DNA from: Candidatus Gastranaerophilales bacterium
GTDB lineage: Bacteria; Cyanobacteriota; Vampirovibrionia; Gastranaerophilales; Gastranaerophilaceae
Assembly (NCBI GenBank): GCA_944323705.1
Contig: CALUTM010000004.1
Coordinates: 1-64,000, forward strand
DNA: 64,000 bases
Direction of reading: 5' to 3'
Part shown: positions 46,027 through 53,272 of the stretch, one piece after another
How the letters are laid out: every line of letters starts with the position of its first letter
How positions within the stretch are numbered: position 1 is the first letter of the stretch
Position numbers and translations under genes: made by a program
The notes under the pieces: generated by a model
Seen by the model: the letters and a program-made list of their open reading frames with translations, nothing else
What the model was told of the DNA's origin: nothing
The model's database searches: none

Positions 46027-46614
46027 ATGAAAATTAAAGAGTATTTTAAAAATTTATCAAAAACATACAGCGGTAATTATCTTGCTATGATTGGATGTAT
46101 TATTTTTGCATTCCCATTTTTGGGTGCTATATCACGTTTTATGCAAGGAATTATTTTTAGAAATAGCTCTATAATTAAAGCTATCCCAATATCATTTTTT
46201 TGTGAAACCTGTTTTTATTTGCCAATAACCTGCGTTTTAGCTGTAATTCCAATTATTGTGTTATTCAAATTTTTATTAAAACCAATATACAGTCTCAAAG
46301 CACAAATATTATTTATTTTGTTATCCATATTATTGTGTATATGTGTTAATTTGTTTGCACCGGATTATACTTATCAAGGAGCAGGAATATATTTTCCATT
46401 TGTTTTTGCACTTGGATTTCCGATACCGATAATTGCAGCTATAATATTTTTTATATTATTTTATTTAGATTTAACTAAACATCTTGACATAAAAAATAAA
46501 GAACTGACAACTAACAAATATTACATAAAATTAGTAAATATATTTTATTATTATGTATTACTTATAATACCTATAGTATTTTTTATTGTAGCATACTATA
46601 TAGCATTATATTAA
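46027..46614 (+). CDS. Immunity-like membrane protein, family E copy 3 (lipase partner)
   Basis: The product has 195 residues with start IKEYFKNLSKTYSGNYLAMI and about five helices. TGTTATGAT, six bases, ATG. Its stop is 4 bases from the lipase toxin stop, tail-to-tail. It is the best candidate for the cognate immunity protein of that lipase. Confidence 0.7.
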   Translation: MKIKEYFKNLSKTYSGNYLAMIGCIIFAFPFLGAISRFMQGIIFRNSSIIKAIPISFFCETCFYLPITCVLAVIPIIVLFKFLLKPIYSLKAQILFILLSILLCICVNLFAPDYTYQGAGIYFPFVFALGFPIPIIAAIIFFILFYLDLTKHLDIKNKELTTNKYYIKLVNIFYYYVLLIIPIVFFIVAYYIALY

Positions 46615-46618
46615 GTTC

Positions 46619-47512
46619 TTAATTATTATGTTTTGCCCCGCAGGTACGAATATAACTATCGACTTTTGTTCCATCTTCTCGAGTATATCCGCTGACCGGA
46701 TATGAGCCGACACATTCTGAAACTTTGTTTTTAATTTTATTTGCAGTTGTCATAACTTTATCAATACCACTGTTTACCATATTTACAGATTTATCATAAG
46801 TACCTCTTACACTGTTATACCTATTCTTTAATTTTATTACATTTGGATGAATTCTTTCTGATTTTTCTTTAATTTCAGCAGGAGTCCTTTCTATTCTTTG
46901 AGATAAATCTCCCATTTCTTCTGCTTTATGATAATTGAATTTATTTACTGTATGTTCAGCAGCATTAGAAACTGAATAAATTTTACCAAGATGATTATGT
47001 CCATTCACCATAGTCAATACATCCATTTCATTTACATAATTAACGATATTATCTTCTTTTAACTTTGTATACGGTGTAAACATATCTCTGACACCATAAG
47101 CGTTAAAAGTTACAGCTACAGAACCTCTTATTGCTGAAACAATTTCTGCATTGCTTCCACCTAATGAATGACCGGTAACTGTTATATCAGAATTTTTATT
47201 ATTATTTGCTACTTTATCATAAAATCTAACTGCATCAATGCACTGATTTGGAAGTTGAGAATATGCCATATCATTATCGTTTGCAAGGTCAGAGAACATT
47301 GCTCTTATACCATTATTATCCGTTCCCCGATAAGCAATAATAATATCTTTGCCATTGGAATAGGCTTCCGCATAAAATCCGTTTTCGGTATTTTCGGCTT
47401 TATCAATAACCCGATAGCCCAAGGGTAATTGTGCATTTCCTCCGTGATAAACATAAATTGATGCCTGTTTTAGTTTTTCATGATATTTTATATCATCTTT
47501 TCTGCTTGTCAT
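46619..47512 (-). CDS. Class 3 lipase-like toxin with C-terminal tag
   Basis: The product has 297 residues. IIIAYRGTD (58-65) and TVTGHSLGGSNAEIVS (nucleophile Ser116 in GHSLGG) are the oxyanion and elbow motifs of class 3 lipases; NEMDVLT with a later His fits the rest of the triad. Such lipases hydrolyse phospholipids or acylglycerols and serve as antibacterial effectors in several secretion systems. The end, GSYPVSGYTREDGTKV to RTCGAKHNN (269-297), is a tag shared with the colicin M-like protein. There is no signal peptide. The gene is in phage late orientation, between two family E genes. Confidence 0.75.
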   Translation of the reverse strand: MTSRKDDIKYHEKLKQASIYVYHGGNAQLPLGYRVIDKAENTENGFYAEAYSNGKDIIIAYRGTDNNGIRAMFSDLANDNDMAYSQLPNQCIDAVRFYDKVANNNKNSDITVTGHSLGGSNAEIVSAIRGSVAVTFNAYGVRDMFTPYTKLKEDNIVNYVNEMDVLTMVNGHNHLGKIYSVSNAAEHTVNKFNYHKAEEMGDLSQRIERTPAEIKEKSERIHPNVIKLKNRYNSVRGTYDKSVNMVNSGIDKVMTTANKIKNKVSECVGSYPVSGYTREDGTKVDSYIRTCGAKHNN

Positions 47513-47562
47513 AATTTTATTCCTTTCTTTTGTTATTTTTTAATATATGTTATAATTTCGTT

Positions 47563-48167
47563 ATGAAAATAAAAGAATATTTCAAAAATCTGCCTGAAAG
47601 ATGGAGTGCTGTTTTTTTAGCTTTATTATCGTCTACATTTTTATTATCTTTTATTACATGGCTGTTTGTAGCCCTTGTAGAATTGGGCTTCAAAGCTGCA
47701 AGTTTTTCAGAGTATTTTAAGCTTGTATCCAAATTATTACCATACGGTATATTTACTTTAATAATCTTTTTCCCGGCAGCATGCTACATTTTAGTACATA
47801 TTTTCATTTTCTATATTTTTATAATCATTTCGAAAAAAAGTGGTGTACTATTGTTAGCATATTATTTATTCTTATCTTTGTAAGCAAATTTTCTATAGAA
47901 AACAAAGACATTATGGAAAATACCGGTTTTGGAGATTTTGTATTTTTCTATCTTTTGCCAATGACTATTCTTGAAATATTCATTTCAATAGGAATATACC
48001 TCATCTTACTATTATTAGAATTAATACCCAAATTCAGAGTCCCGCAATCACCTGTTTCGCAAAGTAGTATCTTTAAAAAATATATTCAATTTTTTTACTG
48101 GCTTTACTTTGTAATAATATTAGTAATTCTTGCCATTATATATTACATAATGTTTTTACGAATATAA
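47563..48167 (+). pseudogene. Immunity-like family E copy 4, frameshifted in a poly-A tract
   Basis: The start is the ATG at 47563 (TATAAT-N6-ATG). The frame stops at 47883, but the second half continues in another frame to 48167 with full similarity to copy 1. The break is at TCG-A7-G (about 47830), where copy 1 has A8. Restoring one A would give about 200 residues. A change of length of the A tract could switch the gene on and off, or the gene is simply decaying. Confidence 0.7.
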
Positions 48168-48184
48168 ACCGAGATATTTTGAAC

Positions 48185-48240
48185 CCTTATTTTTAATTTC
48201 AAAAATCTGCCTCAAAAGTGAAGTGCTAATTTTTAGCAAC
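48185..48240 (+). pseudogene. 5' relic of a fifth family E gene
   Basis: ATTTCAAAAATCTGCCT followed by GTGAAGTGCTAATTTTTAGC resembles the first codons of copy 4 (FQKSA in place of FKNLPERWSA), with frame-breaking changes. It shows that another family E unit was lost here. Confidence 0.5.
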
Positions 48241-48248
48241 ATTGAGAA

Positions 48249-48638
48249 TTATAAACTTTTTCTAAAAACAAACACATTTTCTTTAAGTCTTTTGAATCCG
48301 CATCTTAAGAGACACAGTGCGGAGGCTCTGTTCTGAGCCTGGGCATAAATATCCGTATCAAACCACTCTAAAGACATCTTTAAACATTCAAGATTAAGCT
48401 TATGCATTTTTCGATTTGCAAAACCGTTAAGAAATAACTTGCCATCTTCGTCTATAAAATAATAAATTGCACCAATCAGCCCGATATCACAAACGAACAT
48501 ATAAAAAAACGTATTATTACATATAAAATCAAAAGTATTGGAATCTTGAATTTTTGCCTGATTATACTCGTATAATTTTTTACAATCACTTTTATACAAA
48601 TAAAATTCCCTGTCACTTGGGATTAAAACTCTTATCAT
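48249..48638 (-). CDS. GNAT-like phage protein (gp13-like)
   Basis: The product has 129 residues. AQAQNRASALCLLRCGFKRLKENVFVF is the last strand-helix of GNAT folds, as in the T7 gp13 type, which is needed for virion maturation. The length is close to that of gp13. It is head-to-head with the plus-strand gene at 48692. No acetyl-CoA pyrophosphate loop (R/Q-x-x-G-x-G/A) is clear, so it may not be an active acetyltransferase. Confidence 0.6.
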   Translation of the reverse strand: MIRVLIPSDREFYLYKSDCKKLYEYNQAKIQDSNTFDFICNNTFFYMFVCDIGLIGAIYYFIDEDGKLFLNGFANRKMHKLNLECLKMSLEWFDTDIYAQAQNRASALCLLRCGFKRLKENVFVFRKSL

Positions 48639-48691
48639 AAATTACCTTCTTAAAAAATTTATAATACATTTCTGTGTGCTATACTAAAATC

Positions 48692-49054
48692 ATGAAACTT
48701 TTTATCCGACTAAATAATTTGTTAAATAAGGCTATTTATTATATAGAATTCAACATACTTCTATTATATTCAGCATTATTCATTATTTTTTGCACCTGTA
48801 TATACATTACGGGGCTTATTACAGATATGGTTCTTGTATTTATGACAGAAATCATTATAGTCTTTGCAAAAAAATATATAACCGTATGCGGAATCTTATT
48901 AGGCATATTTTTATTAAATCTACTTACCTTAAGAAAGCACCTTCCGGTCAGCAAAGTTCCTATCTGGTATAACATAATATATAAAATCTCTTTTATTACA
49001 AATTTAATCTGGATAATTGTATTAATATTCCTGCATTTTAATGGGTTTATATAA
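48692..49054 (+). CDS. Immunity-like membrane protein, family C copy 1
   Basis: The product has 120 residues from the ATG at 48692, with TGCTATACT and six bases before it. It starts KLFIRLNNLLNKAIYYIEFN. The first 20 codons and the promoter are nearly identical to the gene at 50340, and the rest differs. It has about four helices. Confidence 0.66.
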   Translation: MKLFIRLNNLLNKAIYYIEFNILLLYSALFIIFCTCIYITGLITDMVLVFMTEIIIVFAKKYITVCGILLGIFLLNLLTLRKHLPVSKVPIWYNIIYKISFITNLIWIIVLIFLHFNGFI

Positions 49055-49123
49055 CCAGAATCAATAAGCTTGATTGTGGTAAGGACATCTTCGGGTATAC
49101 CCCTCCACCCTCCTTATATGTAT

Positions 49124-49198
49124 TTAGACACATTTTTTTAGAATTTGATCCGACGGTGATAAATTATATTTTGCTTGATTTAATGTAGTATTTTTCAT
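49124..49198 (-). pseudogene. Toxin-start stub (MKNTT type)
   Basis: AGGAGGGAAC and ATG open a 24-codon frame, MKNTTLNQAKYNLSPSDQ, then a stop. It resembles the stub at 50163-50303 (MKNIMESKSIKYDLIPTDQ), so both are relics of one toxin type. It is head-to-head with the 49292 gene. Confidence 0.6.
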
Positions 49199-49291
49199 GT
49201 TCCCTCCTCTTAGTTTTTTTAATATGACATGTGTATAAAAAAAACATACCTTAATTTTACACAACAATACTTTTATGCTATATTTCATATA

Positions 49292-49636
49292 ATGAAATTT
49301 CCGTGTGTTCACAAATACTATTCAATAAACATATTGATTTATCTTATCCTAATACACACTATTTCTACACCAATAGCATTTTTTCAAATTCAAAATACGC
49401 TTTTAGATTATATATATGTTCAAGCGTTAGTCTTATCTCTGTTAACCTTAATTCTTATTCCTATTGATATAATTCTATTTTTTACAGAAATAATACTGCG
49501 TAAATATAGATTAATAAAAACTCAAAATACTGTTAATATATCGCAATCAGCACAAAAAGCTTTTTATATAATTACGGGATTTGCAATTTTTTACTGTATT
49601 TGGTTTTGGGTTTGTTATCTTAACGGAACAGTATAA
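49292..49636 (+). CDS. Immunity-like membrane protein, family B copy 3
   Basis: The product has 114 residues from the ATG at 49292 (TGCTATATT and seven bases upstream). The start at 49229 is rejected because it would run through the promoter. It opens KFPCVHKYYSINILIYLI. Helix 2 contains the Glu in FFTEIILRKY, as in families A and D. Confidence 0.66.
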   Translation: MKFPCVHKYYSINILIYLILIHTISTPIAFFQIQNTLLDYIYVQALVLSLLTLILIPIDIILFFTEIILRKYRLIKTQNTVNISQSAQKAFYIITGFAIFYCIWFWVCYLNGTV

Positions 49637-49714
49637 TTTTCCTGAGCTGCTATTTATCTGCCAAAGATGAAAACATAAACGTATTTTAATCAGGTCCGTG
49701 TTATACTAAGAATC

Positions 49715-50080
49715 ATGAAACTTATTACTATGCTCAATAATTTATTAAATAAACTGGTCTATTATCTTGAAATTAACATACTGCTATTTTATTCAACTTT
49801 ATTTGTTATCTTTGTCTTATGCAATTTAATTATCGGTGCCTTATATGATGCCACAATGTTTCTATTAACAGACATTTCAATTATTTTCCTAGATAAATAT
49901 GTAATAACCTGCGGAATCATTATGGGAGTATTTATACTAAATATCATTACAATTAAAAAACATATAAATTACGAGAATAAAACACCTAAATGGTATCAAA
50001 TATTGTTTAAGATATTTTTTGTTGTAAATCTTCTATGGTTTATATGCCTAATCTTTTATTATTATTCTGAATTGGGGTAA
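49715..50080 (+). CDS. Immunity-like membrane protein, family C copy 2
   Basis: The product has 121 residues with start KLITMLNNLLNKLVYYLEIN and about four helices. TGTTATACT and seven bases precede the ATG. The helix 3 region FILNIITIKKHI matches the other family C members. Confidence 0.66.
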   Translation: MKLITMLNNLLNKLVYYLEINILLFYSTLFVIFVLCNLIIGALYDATMFLLTDISIIFLDKYVITCGIIMGVFILNIITIKKHINYENKTPKWYQILFKIFFVVNLLWFICLIFYYYSELG

Positions 50081-50162
50081 TGCCATAGCTATCAGACTTG
50101 TACCTTTATGTCATTTGTGATTACAATAATAGCAATTTTTAAATTACATGCTTTTGGATTTA

Positions 50163-50303
50163 TTATCTAAGCGGAATTGTATATTGGGGGGAACTTTTGA
50201 TTTCCCCTCTTTTAATTGATTCAAAATAGAGTATAAAAAAATAAATCTGATCTGTTGGTATCAAATCATATTTTATAGATTTAGATTCCATAATATTTTT
50301 CAT
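50163..50303 (-). pseudogene. Toxin-start stub (MKNIM type)
   Basis: AAGGAG and ATG start a 46-codon frame that begins MKNIMESKSIKYDLIPTDQ and soon becomes unlike any protein. The similarity to the stub at 49198 covers the first 20 residues. It faces the family C gene at 50340. Confidence 0.6.
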
Positions 50304-50339
50304 CAAAAACTCCTTTTTTTTGTATGCTATACTAAAATC

Positions 50340-50696
50340 ATGAAACTTTTTATCCGACTAAATAATTTGTTAAATAAGGCTATTTATTATATAGAATTCA
50401 ACATACTGCTATTTTATTCAACATTATTTATCTTATTTTATTTGTTATCTTTTATTCTTTATAAAACTGTAGATTCCTTCACTTTTCTTATGTTATATGT
50501 TGAAACCTGTTTACTCGATAAATATATAACAACTTGCAGAATAATTTTTGCAATATTCTTATGTAACCTGATAACACTAAAAAAGCATATAAAATACACT
50601 AATAAAATACCATACCAGTATAAGATACTATTTAAGATTTTGTTAGTGATCAATTTTATAGCGTTTATATTTTTATCTATTTACAATTTCAAATAG
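50340..50696 (+). CDS. Immunity-like membrane protein, family C copy 3
   Basis: The product has 118 residues. It shares promoter (TGCTATACT-N6-ATG) and first 25 codons with the gene at 48692 and then diverges, particularly in the first loop (YKTVDSFTFLMLYVET). It has about four helices. The likely cognate toxin is the decayed MKN-type gene facing it. Confidence 0.67.
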   Translation: MKLFIRLNNLLNKAIYYIEFNILLFYSTLFILFYLLSFILYKTVDSFTFLMLYVETCLLDKYITTCRIIFAIFLCNLITLKKHIKYTNKIPYQYKILFKILLVINFIAFIFLSIYNFK

Positions 50697-50737
50697 CTAA
50701 TATTTACACACATTAAATTTAATGTTATAGTTCTATA

Positions 50738-51082
50738 ATGAAATTTCCTTGTTTTCATAAATTCTATACAATAAATGTATTTATTTATCTGATTTTTATC
50801 AATGTTTTATCTACAATTATCTCATTTGCTTGGATTTTTAATATAGAATTAACATATATATGGGCACAATCAGTCATAATTACCTTACTCACAATGGTCA
50901 TGCTTCTTATCGGCATTCCATGCATATTTATTGAACTAATACTCAGACAGAAACATTGTATAACAAAATGTAATACTATTACAGTAAATAACAAAGTTAA
51001 AAACATGGTTTATATATTTGCTATTTTAGCAATTTTTTCCGATATTTGGTTTTGGCTTTACTGCTTGCCTAAAATGTTATAA
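50738..51082 (+). CDS. Immunity-like membrane protein, family B copy 4
   Basis: The product has 114 residues with start KFPCFHKFYTINVFIYLIFI. TGTTATAGT, six bases, ATG. Its stop touches the tail of a decayed toxin at 51083. The two family B genes on this side (49292, 50738) differ more from each other than the twin pair at 31-33 kb. Confidence 0.66.
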   Translation: MKFPCFHKFYTINVFIYLIFINVLSTIISFAWIFNIELTYIWAQSVIITLLTMVMLLIGIPCIFIELILRQKHCITKCNTITVNNKVKNMVYIFAILAIFSDIWFWLYCLPKML

Positions 51083-51213
51083 CTATTTTCCCGGATAAAA
51101 TAACTTATTATACTTTCTCTTCTTGTCAGGAAGTCTCGGTAAAGCCGGAAAATTAAACACCTTATTCAACCCAGTATTAAAATTTATACCGAAAACATTC
51201 TTGCAACATCAGA
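51083..51213 (-). pseudogene. C-terminal toxin stub
   Basis: A start-less minus-strand frame ends NFPALPRLPDKKRKYNKL then FYPGK and TAG at 51083-51085, the base after the family B stop. It reads like the basic C-terminus of a larger protein. The type cannot be named. Confidence 0.5.
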
Positions 51214-51235
51214 AAATATATTGTAAAATAATCTT

Positions 51236-51694
51236 ATGATAAAATGCTTTAAATTCTTTTACAATCTTTTAATGAAGCTTAAACAATATCATGCTATGCA
51301 TATCTTAGTTATCCCTTCAATATTATTATTTATAAGTTTATATTCAATAGTATTTTTTTCTTCTATACAAAGTGGCAATACCTATTATGGAACTATGATA
51401 TTTCTTTTTTTGTACTTAGTTATTGCAATATTGTCATTGTATGCTGCACTGTTTATTGCTGTTATTTTGTTTTTATTTTCTAAATGCTATTTTCACAAAA
51501 AAATATATGTAAAATCAACAATTTTATTAAACAACAAATTTTATAATATATTGTTTTTTCTGGTTTTAGTGATTAATACATTAATTTTATTAATTGAACA
51601 GACAGGCAATATACAGGCATGGAATACTTTATACGATATTCTTGAAGCACCAATAACATATATGCATGGCATCCTAAAATTTTACACGCAATAA
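51236..51694 (+). CDS. Immunity-like membrane protein, family A copy 3 (colicin M-like partner)
   Basis: The product has 152 residues and four helices. It starts IKCFKFFYNLLMKLKQYHAM and contains KSTILLNNKFYNILFF. It overlaps the 3' end of the intact colicin M-like toxin by 21 bases, tail-to-tail. TAAAAT-N6-ATG. It is the strongest candidate immunity protein in the window. Confidence 0.75.
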   Translation: MIKCFKFFYNLLMKLKQYHAMHILVIPSILLFISLYSIVFFSSIQSGNTYYGTMIFLFLYLVIAILSLYAALFIAVILFLFSKCYFHKKIYVKSTILLNNKFYNILFFLVLVINTLILLIEQTGNIQAWNTLYDILEAPITYMHGILKFYTQ

Positions 51695-52780
51695 TTCGTT
51701 CAACTCTTCCTTCGTTAATACAATCGGAATATATAATACATAAGGTTTTAACCTCATTTTTTCTTGTTGACTTACGGCTCTATTATTTGCATCCACTATA
51801 AAACTATACCCAAAGCTTTCTCCTTTACGATGTTTCATGTAATCAAAATCATAGAAATCACTTATCGTAAATGATATTGAACCGTCAGAATTTTGCTTCA
51901 TATTTTTAATATCAACTTTATTTAATATACCGAATAACATTTTTTCAGATATAGAATCTCCATATGAAAAAGTTAAACTTGTATTAACGGTCTTTTTGTT
52001 ATTCACAATATTTTTATAGTTATCAATAATCATCTTTTTAGTAATCGGCGAAATTTTTATTAACTGCACAACAGGAGAATTCTCTTTTGGCACAACTACA
52101 GTTGTATTTTTGAATACTTCTATGTTATGCGGATTATTAGCATCGATTTCTAAACCTTGTGCAATTTTATCAAACACAATTTTTTGATTGATTGAATCGG
52201 GCAAATCACCCGCTTTATAGATATGGTTCCTTTCATCACTTACAACCTTGTCGGGATTATCCGCTAAATCCAATGCAATTTTGTAATAATCTTTTATAGG
52301 TAAGATTTCATTACCGCCATCCATCTGTGCCGCTTCTTTTTGTAGGGCTTCCATTCCTAATAATTTATTATCATTGAATTTTTCTACCCGTCCTTCCAAG
52401 ACAAAGCCGTCTTGCAGCATATCGGAATATTCTGCAATATCTTTATATAGCAGCCTGTCTATTTCATCCAATTCAACATTGTACAAGTCATTTTCTTCAT
52501 CGTTTTGCCTATAAGTTTCTTTTTTCACGCTTTTACTACTTTGAGAATTTCCGTCATGTGCAGCACCGCAAGTTCTCATATACCCTCTCACTTCCGTCCC
52601 GTCTTCTCTTGTATAGCCGCTAACCGGATAAGTTCCGGCACAACCGTTAACAGCATCCCCTTTACCAACAGATTGCCGTTGTGAAAAGTAAGGTACAAGC
52701 AGATCATTATATATACTGCCTGCAATTCTTTCTTCCTGTTCTTGAAGAAGTTCATTAATAAAATCATCTATATTGCTCAT
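51674..52780 (-). CDS. Colicin M-like lipid II-degrading toxin
   Basis: The product has 368 residues. Residues 308-318 read D-F-Y-D-F-D-Y-M-K-H-R, an exact match to the D-x-Y-D-x5-H-R catalytic signature of colicin M, whose family cleaves lipid II in the periplasm and so stops wall synthesis. The surroundings (SDGSISFTISD before, LKPYVLYIPI after) fit the C-terminal catalytic domain. Residues 51-75 hold the GYTREDGTEV and RTCGAAH tag also found in the lipase. The N-terminus, SNIDDFINELLQEQEER, is helical and shared with the deleted copy at 38589. No TonB box or signal peptide is evident, so delivery differs from colicin M. The gene lies in the phage late orientation, 11 bases after the 52792 gene. 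Confidence 0.75.
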   Translation of the reverse strand: MSNIDDFINELLQEQEERIAGSIYNDLLVPYFSQRQSVGKGDAVNGCAGTYPVSGYTREDGTEVRGYMRTCGAAHDGNSQSSKSVKKETYRQNDEENDLYNVELDEIDRLLYKDIAEYSDMLQDGFVLEGRVEKFNDNKLLGMEALQKEAAQMDGGNEILPIKDYYKIALDLADNPDKVVSDERNHIYKAGDLPDSINQKIVFDKIAQGLEIDANNPHNIEVFKNTTVVVPKENSPVVQLIKISPITKKMIIDNYKNIVNNKKTVNTSLTFSYGDSISEKMLFGILNKVDIKNMKQNSDGSISFTISDFYDFDYMKHRKGESFGYSFIVDANNRAVSQQEKMRLKPYVLYIPIVLTKEELNELLRVKF

Positions 52781-52791
52781 ATTTCCTCCTT

Positions 52792-53097
52792 TTAAATTTT
52801 ATTTTCCGTAAGCCCCTCAACGATATTAATTTCCGGCTCTTCGTTTACAATCATTTCATTATCAAGCCCGAGTGCAAGCCGCTGCCCTTTTTGAACTTTT
52901 CCAATAGCAGAGATTAAAAAATCAAGCGTAGATACAGAATTTTTAGGCATCTCCAAAAACTCAATATCTGCTCTTGTAAGCTCACGAGAAAATTCATCAA
53001 GGATAAACTCCAAAATATCAAGAGTTTTATTATAGAACTCTATATGTTTAAGATTAACATTTTCTTTTATTTTGTTTTTATCATTCTTTTTAGACAT
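52792..53097 (-). CDS. Small phage protein (possible terminase small subunit)
   Basis: The product has 101 residues from ATG 53097 (AGGAA upstream), helical and acidic, with an N-terminal lysine-rich segment and no motif. Its position ahead of other late genes would suit a small terminase or DNA-binding protein, but this is a guess from gene order. Confidence 0.45.
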   Translation of the reverse strand: MSKKNDKNKIKENVNLKHIEFYNKTLDILEFILDEFSRELTRADIEFLEMPKNSVSTLDFLISAIGKVQKGQRLALGLDNEMIVNEEPEINIVEGLTENKI

Positions 53098-53161
53098 AAA
53101 ATTCCTTTTTATAAATCTAAACTTCAATTTTAAATTTCCCGTACATCATAAATAAAAAAAA

Positions 53162-53258
53162 GATTGAGGGCAGGGGCAAATATTATATGGGGACAAATGT
53201 CCCCTGAACACATAAGGAGTGTGTCACGAGAGAGAAAGGTGAAACAAAGCCCTCAATC
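53162..53258 (-). promoter_or_regulatory. Nested inverted repeat with T-run on the minus strand
   Basis: The outer arms GATTGAGGGC and GCCCTCAATC lie 77 bases apart. Inside is GGGGACA-AA-TGTCCCC (53189-53204). Read on the minus strand, the outer stem is followed by eight T. It fits a structured leader or attenuator between the 53273 gene and the late genes. Confidence 0.55.
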
Positions 53259-53272
53259 AAAAAACCAACAAG

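Noticed and set aside
48249-48638. Toxin-specific acetyltransferase (tRNA-modifying GNAT toxin)
   Set aside because: No clear acetyl-CoA loop is present, no DNA-binding antitoxin is adjacent, and the size fits a phage gp13-like virion protein better.
51674-52780. MuF-type phage toxin
   Set aside because: The N-terminus is short and helical and shows no minor-head MuF domain, so the known MuF architecture cannot be claimed.
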